Origin: Chromobacterium haemolyticum DSM 19808 | GTDB lineage: Bacteria; Pseudomonadota; Gammaproteobacteria; Burkholderiales; Chromobacteriaceae | Assembly (NCBI RefSeq): GCF_000711885.1 | Contig: NZ_JONK01000011.1 | Location: 61,302 to 125,301 of the forward strand | Length of the DNA stretch: 64,000 nucleotides | Reading direction: 5' to 3' | Translations under genes and position numbers: made by a program | The notes under the pieces: model-generated | The model's input: the letters and a program-made list of their open reading frames with translations, nothing else | Databases searched by the model: none | Told to the model about the DNA's origin: nothing | Part shown: positions 18,618 to 28,373 of the stretch, in pieces | Layout: every line of letters begins with the position of its first letter | Position numbering within the stretch: position 1 is the stretch's first letter

Positions 18618-19577
18618 ATGCGCATCCTGTTCATTGCCGATCCCCTGGATCACTTCAAGCTTTACAAGGACACCACCTTTGCGATGATGCAGGAGGCCGC
18701 CGCGCGCGGCCACGCCTTGAGCTTCGCTCAGGCTCATCAACTGTCGGTGGAGGGCGGGCGCGTGTTGGTGGACGCGCGCGATCTGAGCCTGACTGGCCAG
18801 TACGAGGGCGAGCACCCGGCCTGGTTCAAGCTGGGCGAGGTGCATCGCCAGCCTTTGCAGTCCTTCAGCGCAACCGTGATGCGCAAGGATCCGCCGTTCG
18901 ACATGGAATACCTGTACGCCTCGCAGCTGTTCACGCTGGCGGAGGCGCAGGGGGCCAAGGTGTTCACCAGCGGTCAGGCCCTGCGCGATTTCAACGAGAA
19001 GCTGGCTATCTTGCAGTTTCCGGAGTTGACCGCGCCCACGCTGATCACCGGCGAATCGCATCGCTTGCGCGCCTTCGTCAATCAGCATCAGGATGTGATC
19101 CTGAAGCCGCTGGACAGCATGGGCGGGGACAGCATCTTCCGAGTGCGTCCGGACGACGCCAACCTGTCGGTGATTATCGAAACCATCACTTTGCGCGGCA
19201 AGCGCACGGTGATGGCGCAGCGCTATATTCCGGAGATCCGCGACGGCGACAAACGCATTCTGGTGATAGACGGGGTGCCGGTGGACTGGTGCCTGGCGCG
19301 CATTCCGGCGGCTGGCGAGACGCGCGGCAATCTGGCCGCGGGCGGTCGCGGCGAGGCGCGGCCGCTGACCGAGCGCGATCGCGAAATCGCCGAGACGGTG
19401 GGGCCGGAGTTGAAGAAGCGAGGCATCCTGCTGGCGGGCCTGGACGTGATCGGCAATTATCTGACCGAGGTTAACGTCACCAGCCCGACCTGCTTCCGCG
19501 AAATCATGGACCAGACCGAGATCAAGGTCGCCGGCCTGTACATCGACGCGCTGGAGCGGCGCTGCCAGTCGCGCTGA
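18618..19577 (+). CDS. gshB: Glutathione synthetase
   Basis: This 319-residue ATP-grasp enzyme adds glycine to gamma-glutamylcysteine. It shows the proteobacterial GshB pattern: [20 protein letters not shown] at the N terminus, [14 protein letters not shown], the ATP-binding [17 protein letters not shown], the [19 protein letters not shown] block, and [16 protein letters not shown]. Length is normal. It is the third gene of the gshA operon, 2 bases after the secreted-protein gene, and is followed by a terminator-like hairpin. Confidence 0.97.
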   Translation: MRILFIADPLDHFKLYKDTTFAMMQEAAARGHALSFAQAHQLSVEGGRVLVDARDLSLTGQYEGEHPAWFKLGEVHRQPLQSFSATVMRKDPPFDMEYLYASQLFTLAEAQGAKVFTSGQALRDFNEKLAILQFPELTAPTLITGESHRLRAFVNQHQDVILKPLDSMGGDSIFRVRPDDANLSVIIETITLRGKRTVMAQRYIPEIRDGDKRILVIDGVPVDWCLARIPAAGETRGNLAAGGRGEARPLTERDREIAETVGPELKKRGILLAGLDVIGNYLTEVNVTSPTCFREIMDQTEIKVAGLYIDALERRCQSR

Positions 19578-19602
19578 CGCCGCGGTTGCTCCATTTTGTC
19601 AC

Positions 19603-19634
19603 GGCCGGCCGCGTTGCCGGCTGTTTTGTTTTTA
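19603..19634 (+). terminator. Terminator-like hairpin after gshB
   Basis: GCCGGC (19604-19609) pairs with GCCGGC (19616-19621), followed by TGTTTTGTTTTTA. Confidence 0.6.
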
Positions 19635-19698
19635 TGGGCGTCATCTTGAGCTGGCATGCTGAGGCGCCGGCCGCCGCGCCAATCTTACGGACTCCCCC

Positions 19699-20070
19699 AT
19701 GAAAGAAAGTCCATTCAAAGGCAAAACCGGGATTACCCGCCTGATCAATGCCTTCGGCTATTCGCTGGATGGCCTCAAAGCGGCGTTCCGGCACGAGGAC
19801 GCCTTCCGCCAACTGGTGTTGCTGGCGGCAGTGCTGATCCCGCTGGCCTTCGTCATCCACGCTCAGCCGCTGGAGCGAGCCTTGCTCGTGGCCAGTTCGC
19901 TGGCGACTCTGATCATCGAGTTGCTGAACTCCGCGATCGAGGCGGCGGTGGACCACACCTCTCTGGAGCGGCATCCCTTAGCCAAGCGCGCCAAGGATAT
20001 GGGCAGCGCCGCCCAGTTGCTGGGCCTGATCAATCTGACCGCGGTGTGGTGCCTGGTGTTGTTTGCCTGA
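19699..20070 (+). CDS. dgkA: Diacylglycerol kinase
   Basis: This 123-residue integral membrane protein matches DgkA in length and motifs: GITRLINAFGYSLDGLKAAF near the N terminus, three predicted transmembrane helices, and the signature IELLNSAIEAAVDH with the catalytic Glu. It phosphorylates diacylglycerol to phosphatidate in the inner membrane, recycling lipid released when glycerophosphate is transferred to periplasmic glucans. It stands alone after the gshB hairpin and is 42 bases upstream of the DUF1622 gene on the same strand. Confidence 0.96.
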   Translation: MKESPFKGKTGITRLINAFGYSLDGLKAAFRHEDAFRQLVLLAAVLIPLAFVIHAQPLERALLVASSLATLIIELLNSAIEAAVDHTSLERHPLAKRAKDMGSAAQLLGLINLTAVWCLVLFA

Positions 20071-20112
20071 AGCGGGTAAGGTGACGGCAGCCTGAAACAA
20101 GAGGAAGCCGTC

Positions 20113-20496
20113 ATGATGATGTCGCCAGTGGAGTCCGGAGTCGAGGAATGGGTGTTGAACACTGTGCTCTGGCTCAAGCTGGGCGTGGAAGCGCTGGGCG
20201 CTTTGGTGATAGGCGTGGGCATCTTGACCTTGGGCCTGCGTTACCTACGCCGCTGTTTCAGCTCCAGCCATAATGATTACAACCAAGTGCGGCTCAGCTT
20301 TGCCCGTTTCCTGGCGTTGGCATTGGAGTTGCAACTGGCGGCCGATATCCTCTCCACCGCAGTGGCCCCCAGTTGGGACCAAATCGGCAAGCTTGGGGCC
20401 ATCGCTGTGCTGCGCACCGCGCTCAATTATTTCCTGGGCAAGGAGATTCGCGAGACCGAGGCGGCGCGTCGGCCCAATGAGCCGCCTGCCGTGTGA
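20113..20496 (+). CDS. DUF1622 family membrane protein
   Basis: This 127-residue protein has about three hydrophobic segments (residues 17-45, 63-83, 92-108) and a short polar tail. The FARFLALALELQLAADIL and LRTALNYFLGKEI patterns fit the DUF1622 family of small inner-membrane proteins whose function is unknown. It follows dgkA by 42 bases and may be cotranscribed with it. A strong bidirectional terminator separates it from convergent topA. Confidence 0.82.
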   Translation: MMMSPVESGVEEWVLNTVLWLKLGVEALGALVIGVGILTLGLRYLRRCFSSSHNDYNQVRLSFARFLALALELQLAADILSTAVAPSWDQIGKLGAIAVLRTALNYFLGKEIRETEAARRPNEPPAV

Positions 20497-20551
20497 CCCG
20501 GCGTTTGCGGGAGGGTAGGGGTCTCGCCGCATATTCAGTTTGAGCCGGAAT

Positions 20552-20591
20552 GAAAACAGCCCTGCGCGGGGTATCGCGCAGGGCTGTTTTC
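20552..20591. terminator. Bidirectional terminator between DUF1622 gene and topA
   Basis: A perfect 16-bp inverted repeat (GAAAACAGCCCTGCGC and its complement) has an 8-base loop. Both strands end in TTTT, so it can terminate both converging transcripts. Confidence 0.92.
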
Positions 20592-20604
20592 GTACGTGGA
20601 GGCC

Positions 20605-22905
20605 TTAAGCCGGCTCGGCTTCCTTGCCTTCCGGCGGTGCGATCACCTCGCTGTAACCACACTCCTTCTGCGGGCAGACTTTTTCAGTGCCGCGGCGCTT
20701 GGTGGTCTTGATGGTCAGGATGGGCCAATTGCATTTCGGGCAGGGCTCGGCCACCGGCGGGTTCCAGGTGGCGTATTTGCACTTGGGATAGGTATTGCAG
20801 CTGTAGAAGAGCTTGCCGTAGCGGCTCTTGCGTTCGATCAGCTGGCCAGCCTTGCATTCCGGGCACTCCACGCCGGTTTCGCGAGGCTTTTCCAGCGGTT
20901 CGATGTGCTTGCACTTCGGATAGTTGGCGCATCCGATGAACTTGCCGTAGCGGCCCTTCTTGATGTGCAGTTCGCCGCCGCATTCCGGGCAGCTGCGGCC
21001 CTCGATCACCGTCGGCGCTTCCGCTTCCTCCGCAGCCTGCTCGGCGGTTTCACCCATATTGCGGGTGTAATCGCAGTCCGGGTAGCCGGTACAGGCGATG
21101 AAGCGGCCGCGTTTGCCGAATTTGATGGACAGCGGCTTGCTGCATTTTGGACAGGCTTCGTCCAGGCTCTCGGTCGTGACTTCGGCGCGGGAAATGCTTT
21201 CCTTCTCGGCAATCTGCTTGGAGAAGTTTTTCCAGAAGCTGTCCATCACCGGCACCCACTCGCGCTGGCCGTTGGCCACTTCATCCAGCTGGTTTTCCAG
21301 CTTGGCGGTGAAGTTGTAGTCCACGTATTGCGCGAAGTGCTCGGTCAGGAATTTGTTGACGATGTCGCCGGTATCGGTGGGCAGGAAGCGCTTCTTGTCC
21401 AGCACCACGTATTCGCGGTCCTTCAGCGTCGAGATAATGCTGGCGTAGGTGGACGGACGGCCGATGCCGAATTCTTCCAGGGCCTTCACCAGCGAGGCTT
21501 CGGAGTAGCGGGGCGGCGGCTGGGTGAAGTGCTGGGTGCCGTACAGCTTGTCCACAGGCAGGGTCTCGCCCTCTTCCAGCAGCGGCAGCTTGGCGTTGTC
21601 CTCGTCCTCGGCGTCGTCGACGTCTTCTTCATACACGGCGAGGAAGCCGGCGAAGGTCTGAACCTGGCCGGTGGCGCGGAAGACGCCTTCGCCGACGGCG
21701 ATGTCGATGCTGGTGGTGTCGAACTTGGCTGGCGCCATCTGGCAGGCCAGCGTCCGTTTCCAGACCATGTCGTACAGCTTGAACTGATCCGAGGTCAGGA
21801 AGGGCTTGACCATGTCCGGGGTGCGCAGGATGGACGTGGGGCGGATTGCCTCGTGCGCTTCCTGGGCGTTCTTGGACTTGTTCTTATAGGCCACCGGGTT
21901 CTTCGGCAGATAATCTCCGTCGAATTTAAGGCCGATATAGCCGCGGATTTCCTCCACCGCCTCGTTCGCCAGCGCCACCGAGTCGGTACGCATATAGGTG
22001 ATCAGGCCGACGGTGCCCTGGCCGATATCAATGCCCTCGTACAGCTGTTGCGCGGTGCGCATGGTGCGGTCGGTGGTCATCCCCAGCTTGCGCACGGCTT
22101 CCTGTTGCAGCGTGGAGGTGGTGAACGGCGCGGCCGGGCTGCGCGATTTCTTTTTCTTCTCGATGCTGCTGACCACCGCCGGGTGGCCTTCCAGCCTCGT
22201 CAGGATGCTGGCCTGTTCGGCTTCGTTGGGGATGTCGAACTGTTCCAGCTTCTTGCCGGCCATCGTGGTCAGCTTGGCGCCGAACTTGGTGCGGCCCTTG
22301 TGGCTGTCCAGATGCACCGACCAGTATTCCTGCTCGACGAAGGCGCGGATTTCGTTCTCGCGCTCGCAGATCAGCCGCAAAGCCGGGCTCTGCACTCGGC
22401 CGGCGGACAGGCCGCGGCGGATTTTCTTCCACAGCAGCGGCGACAGGTTGAAGCCCACCAGGTAGTCCAGCGCGCGGCGGGTTTGCTGCGCGTCCACCAG
22501 GTTTTGCGCGATCTCGCGCGGATTCTGGATTGCTTCCAGTACCGCGTTCTTGGTGATTTCGTGGAACACCACGCGCTGAGCGGTTTTGTTTTTCAGCAGC
22601 TTCTTGCTGTTGAGGATCTGCACCAGATGCCAGGAAATGGCCTCGCCTTCGCGGTCCGGGTCAGTTGCCAGGTAGATGTGCTCGGCGTCGCCCACGGCTT
22701 TGACGATGGCGTCGACATGCTTGCTGTTGCGCGCGATCAACTGGTATTTCATCGCGAACCCTTTTTCAGGGTCCACTGCGCCGTTCTTGGGCACCAGGTC
22801 GCGCACATGGCCGTAGGAGGCCAGGACTTCAAAGTCCGAGCCTAGATATTTCTTTAGCGTTTTCGCCTTGGAGGGCGATTCGACGATCAAGAGACTGGTG
22901 GGCAT
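20605..22905 (-). CDS. topA: DNA topoisomerase I (type IA)
   Basis: This 766-residue enzyme relaxes negative supercoils. It has the TOPRIM domain (LLIVESPSKAKTLKKYLG at the start, TDPDREGEAISWH), the catalytic tyrosine in GLITYMRTDSVALAN near residue 310, and at the C terminus a run of four CxxC zinc-ribbon modules (for example CPKCSKPLSIKFGKRGRF and CPECKAGQLIERKSR), the last with CPQKEC. The start at MPTSLLIVES is chosen because the family begins there; an in-frame ATG seven codons upstream cannot be excluded, as neither has a strong ribosome-binding site. It is the last gene in the dprA-smg-topA direction. Confidence 0.97.
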   Translation of the reverse strand: MPTSLLIVESPSKAKTLKKYLGSDFEVLASYGHVRDLVPKNGAVDPEKGFAMKYQLIARNSKHVDAIVKAVGDAEHIYLATDPDREGEAISWHLVQILNSKKLLKNKTAQRVVFHEITKNAVLEAIQNPREIAQNLVDAQQTRRALDYLVGFNLSPLLWKKIRRGLSAGRVQSPALRLICERENEIRAFVEQEYWSVHLDSHKGRTKFGAKLTTMAGKKLEQFDIPNEAEQASILTRLEGHPAVVSSIEKKKKSRSPAAPFTTSTLQQEAVRKLGMTTDRTMRTAQQLYEGIDIGQGTVGLITYMRTDSVALANEAVEEIRGYIGLKFDGDYLPKNPVAYKNKSKNAQEAHEAIRPTSILRTPDMVKPFLTSDQFKLYDMVWKRTLACQMAPAKFDTTSIDIAVGEGVFRATGQVQTFAGFLAVYEEDVDDAEDEDNAKLPLLEEGETLPVDKLYGTQHFTQPPPRYSEASLVKALEEFGIGRPSTYASIISTLKDREYVVLDKKRFLPTDTGDIVNKFLTEHFAQYVDYNFTAKLENQLDEVANGQREWVPVMDSFWKNFSKQIAEKESISRAEVTTESLDEACPKCSKPLSIKFGKRGRFIACTGYPDCDYTRNMGETAEQAAEEAEAPTVIEGRSCPECGGELHIKKGRYGKFIGCANYPKCKHIEPLEKPRETGVECPECKAGQLIERKSRYGKLFYSCNTYPKCKYATWNPPVAEPCPKCNWPILTIKTTKRRGTEKVCPQKECGYSEVIAPPEGKEAEPA

Positions 22906-23075
22906 ATTATCTTTTCGTATGTGCAATCGCCGGCGTGCCGGCCGGTCCGTCCGGACCGGGCGCTTCTGCGGAGCGGCAGAAGGGCGCCCGGCCCGTGCGT
23001 GGGCTGCTGCGTTCCCGTCGACAAGGGGATGAAGGCTTCATCCTAAAGTTTCGCGCCGACAGAAAATATATTCGT

Positions 23076-23106
23076 CAAATAAAACAAGAGCGCAAGAGCG
23101 CTCTTG
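23076..23106 (-). terminator. Rho-independent terminator after smg
   Basis: On the minus strand CAAGAGCG-CTCTTG-CGCTCTTG forms an 8-bp stem and is followed by TTTTATTT. It separates smg from topA. Confidence 0.8.
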
Positions 23107-23169
23107 GATTGGGCGCCGGCATCGGCGTCCAAGGGCGGCATGTTAAGCCCGCTACATGAGGCTGACAAG

Positions 23170-23628
23170 TCATTGCATGGTGGGTTCGCCATGCACGGCA
23201 TCCAACAGTGCCTCGCCCAGCAAAATGGGCAGTTCCGCCTGTTGCGCCCACAACACCATCAAGGCCACCAGCTTGGCGCTGCCGACGTTGATGTCGTCGC
23301 CGTGCAGTTCCATCAGGCGGTCGATGACCATTTCGCGCTGCGCGGGAGTCAAGGCGCCGTGGTCCTCAAGAAACTGAAGCAGGCCGCGCACGTCGGCGGG
23401 CAGATGTTCCAGTTCGTCTTCGGCGTAAACGCGCATGCCGCTGGCTTCGTTGGCGCCGACGTAAACGCTGTCGTCCAAGCCGCTGATGCCATCCAGCCAA
23501 TCCAGCGCGTCGTTGATCTCCTCGTCCTCGAAACCGGCGGCCTCCAATTGGCGCATCAGCGCGCCGCGGTCGCCAAAAGCGTCCGGATCGCGGAATTGTT
23601 CAAACAGGAAGGCGAGTACGTCAAACAT
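23170..23628 (-). CDS. smg: Smg (DUF494) family protein
   Basis: This 152-residue acidic protein matches the Smg family: MFDVLAFLFEQF at the N terminus, the LEAAGFEDEEINDALDWLDGI block near residues 30-50, and the C-terminal WAQQAELPILLGEALLDAV strip. Its molecular function is not known, but the gene is conserved next to dprA and topA in many beta- and gamma-proteobacteria, as here. ATG 23628 is chosen over a TTG one codon earlier. It is 34 bases after dprA on the same strand and is followed by a terminator. Confidence 0.93.
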   Translation of the reverse strand: MFDVLAFLFEQFRDPDAFGDRGALMRQLEAAGFEDEEINDALDWLDGISGLDDSVYVGANEASGMRVYAEDELEHLPADVRGLLQFLEDHGALTPAQREMVIDRLMELHGDDINVGSAKLVALMVLWAQQAELPILLGEALLDAVHGEPTMQ

Positions 23629-23662
23629 CAATCTATCTTCTTAAAGTGCGGGTTAGCGCGGT

Positions 23663-24742
23663 TCAGCCCGGGGTCAGGCGCTGAAAAAGCCCGCCGGGAT
23701 GGCTGGCCACCAGGCCGGCCAGCTCAAGTTCGAGCAGCATCGCGTAAAGCTCCCCCACAGTCAACCCGAGCGTGGTCGAAAGCGCATCCATACTGATGGG
23801 GTCAAATCCCATGGCTTCAAGCAGCGGCGATTCCGCGACGGGGGCCGCCGGTTTGGCGCGGGGGCGTTTGCGTTGCAGCCTGCCGACTTCGTCCAGTACG
23901 TCGTCCACGGTTTCCACCAGCTTGGCGCCGTCCTTGATCAGCCGGTGACAGCCGCGAGACTGGGGGTTGTGGATGGATCCGGGTATGGCCATCACCTCTC
24001 GATTGTTCTCCATCGCCAGCCGCGCGGTGATCAGCGAGCCGGATCCGGTATTGGCCTCCGCCACCAGGCAGCCGCGGCTGAGGCCGGCGATGATGCGGTT
24101 GCGGCGCGGAAAATGAGCGGCCAGCGGCCCCATGCCCAGCGCGAACTCGGACAGGATCAATCCTTCTTCGGCGATGCGGTGCGCCAACTGGCGGTTGCTG
24201 GCTGGATAGACGCGGTCTATGCCGGTGCCGACCACGGCGACCGTGGCGGACGGCTGCCCGAGCGCGCCGTGATGAGCCGCGGCGTCGATGCCGCTGGCCA
24301 GGCCGCTGACGATGCAATAGCCGTGTTCCGCCAAGTCGCGGGAGAAGCTCTCCGCGTTCTGCTTGCCCTGCGGGGTGGCGGCGCGGCTGCCCACGATGGC
24401 GAGCATGGGTTCGGCCAGTAGTTCGCGCCTCCCGCGGGCAAACAGCAGCGGCGGCGGCGCGTTGGATTCGGCCAGTTGCGGCGGGTAGTCGTCGTCCAGC
24501 AGCGACACCAACTGGCAGCCCGGCGTCTGCGCCCACTCCAGCGCCGCTTCGGCGGAGGCGGCGGCCTCGCGGCGCTGCAGGGCGTCGGCCGCTTCTTTGC
24601 CGATCAAGGGCTCCGTTTGGCGGCTATTCGCATTCAGGGCGGCGTCCGCGCCGCCGAAGGCGTCGATCAGCCGGAGAAAGCCGGCCGGGCCGATGCCGGG
24701 GGTCAGCGCCAGCAGCAGCCAGTTGTGCGGCGGAGTTTTCAT
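23663..24742 (-). CDS. dprA: DNA processing protein DprA
   Basis: This 359-residue protein loads RecA on incoming single-stranded DNA during natural transformation. The Rossmann-like core carries the family motifs AIVGSRAATPQGKQNA and CIVSGLASGIDAAAHHGAL with GTGIDRVYPASN, and the C terminus has the winged-helix DprA_WH region (residues about 300-355). Its ATG overlaps the stop of the LysM gene (ATGA), so the two are coupled. Intact dprA fits a lineage that can be transformable but does not prove it. Confidence 0.95.
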   Translation of the reverse strand: MKTPPHNWLLLALTPGIGPAGFLRLIDAFGGADAALNANSRQTEPLIGKEAADALQRREAAASAEAALEWAQTPGCQLVSLLDDDYPPQLAESNAPPPLLFARGRRELLAEPMLAIVGSRAATPQGKQNAESFSRDLAEHGYCIVSGLASGIDAAAHHGALGQPSATVAVVGTGIDRVYPASNRQLAHRIAEEGLILSEFALGMGPLAAHFPRRNRIIAGLSRGCLVAEANTGSGSLITARLAMENNREVMAIPGSIHNPQSRGCHRLIKDGAKLVETVDDVLDEVGRLQRKRPRAKPAAPVAESPLLEAMGFDPISMDALSTTLGLTVGELYAMLLELELAGLVASHPGGLFQRLTPG

Positions 24743-25773
24743 TCTTGCTCGGGGCTGGCCACGCCGTCGCCCACGTAGATCGGACCGCGGCTGTCCAGCA
24801 CCAGCGCGTAGGAGACTTTATCGAATACGCGGTAAACAAAGGCGTTGCCGGATCGTTCCGCGGGCAACGTCACGGTGCGCTTGCCCTGCTCGTCCTTGAT
24901 TTCCAGCGGGCGTCCTTTTTTGAACAGACCGAACACGTGGCCGTTTTCGACGCCCTGCGACTGGCCCAGATTGAGTACAATAGTGGAGTATTGCGCCGCG
25001 CCGTCCACACCGTTGTAGACCGAGACCACCTTGCCGCTCAGATGAGAGTCGGCGGGGTGCGGAGCGTAGTTGTTGAAGCTTTGCAGCGGAGCCCGCATCA
25101 GGTGGTCGCCCACCAGGATTTCTTCGCTGACGCTTCTGACTTTCAGAGTCTGAACTTCGCCTTGGGGCTTGTCGGCGGTCAGGTCGCCGCTGTAGGTTGC
25201 CTCTACGCCCAGCACTTTCTTGGTGTCCGGATCCAGCAGGGGTTTGCCCAGCCGGTAAGCTTGCCAGGTGCCGGCCTCATTGACTCCGGTGGCGTAAACC
25301 CGGTCTCCGGTGGCGAGGGTGAGATGGTCTTCCGGCCCGGCAATCAGCTTGGGCGATTGCAGGAACTGCGTCATGTCCACCACTAGCGGCCGTTTGAGGA
25401 AGGGCTCGATGGCCGAGGCGGGAATGCTGGCCACCGCCTGGTCCAGCATCTCGACACGGGCCTGCGGCGACAGTTTGACTTCGCGCTGAGCTCCGCGCGC
25501 CAGCGACAGCCGCGGCTGGCCGTCCACATAGTCCAGCGCCAATACGTCGCCCGGGTAGATCCAGTGCGGGTTCTTGATTTCGCCTTGGTTCATCCGCCAC
25601 AGGCGGGGCCATTTCCAGGGGCTGTTCAGGTAGCGCCCGGAAATGCTCCACAGCGTGTCGCCGCGCTTCACAGTGTAGCGGCTGGGCGCATCCGCTTTCA
25701 GTTGCAGGCCAGCAGCGAAACCGGGCACGGCGAGCCCGAGGGCCAAGGCGAAGGATATAATGCTTTTACGCAT
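24739..25773 (-). CDS. LysM-domain cell-envelope protein
   Basis: This 344-residue protein has a Sec signal (MRKSIISFALALGLAVPGFA) and an N-terminal LysM module of about 50 residues (YTVKRGDTLWSISGRYLNSP, then NPHWIYPGDVLALDY) that binds peptidoglycan. The remaining 270 residues are soluble and periplasmic, with repeated motifs of unknown function (GDRVYATGV, GDHLMRAP). This is the gene regularly found upstream of dprA and divergent from def in beta-proteobacteria; its exact role is unknown. The start at 25773 gives a clean signal peptide; the longer frame would put a non-hydrophobic tail in front. Confidence 0.9.
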   Translation of the reverse strand: MRKSIISFALALGLAVPGFAAGLQLKADAPSRYTVKRGDTLWSISGRYLNSPWKWPRLWRMNQGEIKNPHWIYPGDVLALDYVDGQPRLSLARGAQREVKLSPQARVEMLDQAVASIPASAIEPFLKRPLVVDMTQFLQSPKLIAGPEDHLTLATGDRVYATGVNEAGTWQAYRLGKPLLDPDTKKVLGVEATYSGDLTADKPQGEVQTLKVRSVSEEILVGDHLMRAPLQSFNNYAPHPADSHLSGKVVSVYNGVDGAAQYSTIVLNLGQSQGVENGHVFGLFKKGRPLEIKDEQGKRTVTLPAERSGNAFVYRVFDKVSYALVLDSRGPIYVGDGVASPEQE

Positions 25774-25923
25774 GGGAAATGCCCCAATATGAAGGTGGAC
25801 GGACACCTGCGGGGGGTGGCCCGCATGCAACGAATCGCGTTTCGAACATGTCTATTATCGGCGTGCCGATTGCGATACGACAACTTGATGAGTGATTGAA
25901 ACGATGGGGAGTCATTAAATCCG

Positions 25924-26427
25924 ATGGCATTGTTGAATATTTTGCATTACCCGGATGAACGGCTGCACACCGTGGCCAAGCCGGTGGAGGTCTTCGACGA
26001 GGCCTTGCAGACGCAGATCGACAATATGTTCGAGACCATGTACGAAGCCAAAGGCATCGGCTTGGCCGCGACTCAGGTCGATTTCCACCACCGTCTGGTG
26101 GTGATGGATATTTCCGAGGAAAGAAACGAACGCCGCGTGTTCATCAACCCGGAAATCCTGAGCAAGGACGGCGAGACGGTGTATGAAGAGGGCTGCTTGT
26201 CCGTGCCTGGCATTTACGACAAAGTGACCCGCGCCGAGCACGTCAAGGTGCGCGCGCTGGACCGCGACGGCAAACCGTTCGAACTGGAAGCCGACGGCCT
26301 GCTGGCGATCTGCATCCAGCACGAGATCGACCATCTGGACGGCAAGGTGTTTGTCGAATACCTGTCGCAGATGAAGCAGACCCGCATCAAGACCAAGCTG
26401 AAAAAGCGTGAAAAACAGAATATGTGA
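25924..26427 (+). CDS. def: Peptide deformylase
   Basis: This 167-residue metalloenzyme removes the formyl group from the initiator methionine of nascent proteins. All three family motifs are present: GIGLAATQV (motif 1), EEGCLSVPG (motif 2, with the metal Cys) and [12 protein letters not shown] (motif 3, with the two metal His and catalytic Glu). Length is normal. It heads the def-fmt-htpX direction and is divergent from the LysM gene across 150 bp. Confidence 0.98.
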   Translation: MALLNILHYPDERLHTVAKPVEVFDEALQTQIDNMFETMYEAKGIGLAATQVDFHHRLVVMDISEERNERRVFINPEILSKDGETVYEEGCLSVPGIYDKVTRAEHVKVRALDRDGKPFELEADGLLAICIQHEIDHLDGKVFVEYLSQMKQTRIKTKLKKREKQNM

Positions 26428-26464
26428 CGGCGGCGCCGTGGGCGCCCTGTCCGGAATGGTTTGA

Positions 26465-27385
26465 ATGAAATTGATTTTTGCCGGTACGCCGGAGTTTGCC
26501 GCCGCCGCGCTGCGCGAGTTGATCGCCGCCGGCCATGAAATCGCCCTGGTGCTGACCCAGCCGGACCGTCCGGCAGGCCGCGGCATGAAATTGAAGCCCA
26601 GCCCGGTCAAGGAAGTCGCGCTGGAGCACGGTCTGCGCGTGGAGCAGCCGGCTTCCTTGCGCAATGACGAAGCGCAGCAGATGCTGCGCGGCATCGGTGC
26701 CGACCTGATGGTGGTGGCCGCTTACGGGCTGATCCTGCCGCAGGCGGTGTTGGACATTCCCGCGCGCGGCTGTTTGAACATCCACGCCTCCTTGCTGCCG
26801 CGCTGGCGCGGCGCGGCGCCCATCCAGCGCGCCATCTTGGCGGGCGACGCCGAAACCGGCATTACCATCATGCAGATGGATGTGGGCCTGGACACCGGCG
26901 ATATGCTGTCCATCCATCCGGTGGCCATTGCCGCCGACGAGACCGCCGCCACGTTGCACGATAAGCTGGCCGCGGAGGGCGCGCGCGCCATCGTGTCCAC
27001 GCTGGCCGGGTTGGAGACGATTCGGCCGGTCAAGCAGCCGGAGGCGGGGGTCACTTACGCGCAGAAGCTGAGCAAAGCAGAGGCTCTGGTGGACTGGAAC
27101 CTGCCGGCGGAAGATGTCGCTCGGGCCATCCGCGCCTACAATCCTGCCCCCGGCGCGCATACGCTGCTGGCCGGCGAGGCGCTGAAACTGTGGATGGCCG
27201 TCGCGGAAGCCGGCCAAGCCGAGCCCGGCCTGGTCATCGCCGCGGATGCGGACGGCGTGTTGGTGGGCTGCGGTTCCGGCCTGGTGCGGCTGACGGTGTT
27301 GCAGGCGGCTGGCGGCAAGCGCTTGGCCGCGCGTGACTTCGTTGCGGGCAGAAGCCAACTGACGGGCACGCGTTTGGGTGTGTGA
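26465..27385 (+). CDS. fmt: Methionyl-tRNA formyltransferase
   Basis: This 306-residue enzyme formylates initiator Met-tRNA. The formyltransferase core shows [12 protein letters not shown] at the start, [20 protein letters not shown] with the catalytic N and H, and [17 protein letters not shown]. The C-terminal OB-like domain binds tRNA. It follows def by 37 bases, the standard pairing of the two formylation-cycle genes. Confidence 0.98.
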   Translation: MKLIFAGTPEFAAAALRELIAAGHEIALVLTQPDRPAGRGMKLKPSPVKEVALEHGLRVEQPASLRNDEAQQMLRGIGADLMVVAAYGLILPQAVLDIPARGCLNIHASLLPRWRGAAPIQRAILAGDAETGITIMQMDVGLDTGDMLSIHPVAIAADETAATLHDKLAAEGARAIVSTLAGLETIRPVKQPEAGVTYAQKLSKAEALVDWNLPAEDVARAIRAYNPAPGAHTLLAGEALKLWMAVAEAGQAEPGLVIAADADGVLVGCGSGLVRLTVLQAAGGKRLAARDFVAGRSQLTGTRLGV

Positions 27386-27420
27386 TCGGATCGACTGAAG
27401 CGAGATGAAAGGGTAGGGGG

Positions 27421-28278
27421 ATGACGGACAACTGGTTCAAGACCACCTTGCTGATGGCGGCGATTCTGGCCTTGTTCGCCGTGATCGGCGGCATGATAGG
27501 CGGCAAGAGCGGCATGATTCTGGCGCTGTTGTTTGGCGGGGCTATGAATGTGTTCGCCTGGTGGAATTCCGACCAGATGGTGCTGCGCATGTACAACGCG
27601 CAGGAGGTGGACGCCCAGAGCGCGCCGGAGTTCTACGGCATGGTGGCGGAACTGGCGCAGCGCGCCGGCCTGCCTATGCCGCGCGTCTATGTGATCCATG
27701 AAGAGCAGCCCAACGCCTTCGCCACCGGCCGCAGTCCCGAGCACGCGGCGGTGGCCGCCACCAGCGGCATCATGCGCATGCTGGACTATCGCGAGCTGCG
27801 CGGGGTGATGGCGCACGAGCTGGCCCACGTCCAGCACCGCGACACCTTGATCTCCACCATTTCCGCCACCATGGCCGGCGCGATTTCCGCGCTGGCCAAC
27901 TTCGCCATGTTCTTTGGCGGCCGCGATGAGAACGGTCAGCCAGTGGGTTTGTTGCCGCGTTTGGCCATCGCCCTGTTGGCGCCGTTGGCCGCCAGCCTGA
28001 TCCAGATGGCGATTTCTCGCGCGCGCGAATTTGAAGCCGACCGCGGCGGCGCCGAGATTTCCGGCGATCCGCTGGCTTTGGCTTCCGCCTTGCAGAAGAT
28101 CGAATACTACGCTCAGGGCATCGTGATGCCCACCGCCGAGGCGCATCCGGAAACGGCGCAGATGATGATCATCAACCCGCTGTCCGGCGGCGGCGGAATG
28201 GGCGATCTGTTCCGCACCCATCCGCAAACCGCGGACCGCATAGAACGGCTGCAAGCGATGGCGCGCGGCGTATATTAA
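27421..28278 (+). CDS. htpX: HtpX membrane zinc metalloprotease
   Basis: This 285-residue inner-membrane protease takes part in quality control of membrane proteins. It has two N-terminal hydrophobic segments (about 10-30 and 35-50), the zinc motif [11 protein letters not shown] near residue 137, two further hydrophobic segments, and the third ligand in [12 protein letters not shown]. Length fits HtpX. A purine-rich GGGTAGGGGG precedes the ATG. It lies 35 bases after fmt and is followed by a terminator. Confidence 0.95.
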   Translation: MTDNWFKTTLLMAAILALFAVIGGMIGGKSGMILALLFGGAMNVFAWWNSDQMVLRMYNAQEVDAQSAPEFYGMVAELAQRAGLPMPRVYVIHEEQPNAFATGRSPEHAAVAATSGIMRMLDYRELRGVMAHELAHVQHRDTLISTISATMAGAISALANFAMFFGGRDENGQPVGLLPRLAIALLAPLAASLIQMAISRAREFEADRGGAEISGDPLALASALQKIEYYAQGIVMPTAEAHPETAQMMIINPLSGGGGMGDLFRTHPQTADRIERLQAMARGVY

Positions 28279-28319
28279 TTGAAGAGCGTCGGCGGCCGCC
28301 GCGCCGTCTGGATCGCCCA

Positions 28320-28351
28320 AGGCCAATGCCGTCCGGCATTGGCCTGTTTGT
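28320..28351 (+). terminator. Rho-independent terminator after htpX
   Basis: AGGCCAATGCC / GGCATTGGCCT form an 11-bp stem with a 4-base loop, followed by GTTTGTT. Confidence 0.75.
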
Positions 28352-28373
28352 TATGGTTTGATAGAAAGCACCC

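Noticed and set aside
20596..22845. 749-codon plus-strand frame over topA
   Set aside because: Antisense of topA, whose active site and zinc ribbons are clear.
26429..26446. GC-rich hairpin between def and fmt as a terminator
   Set aside because: No U-tract, and the genes are a standard cotranscribed pair.
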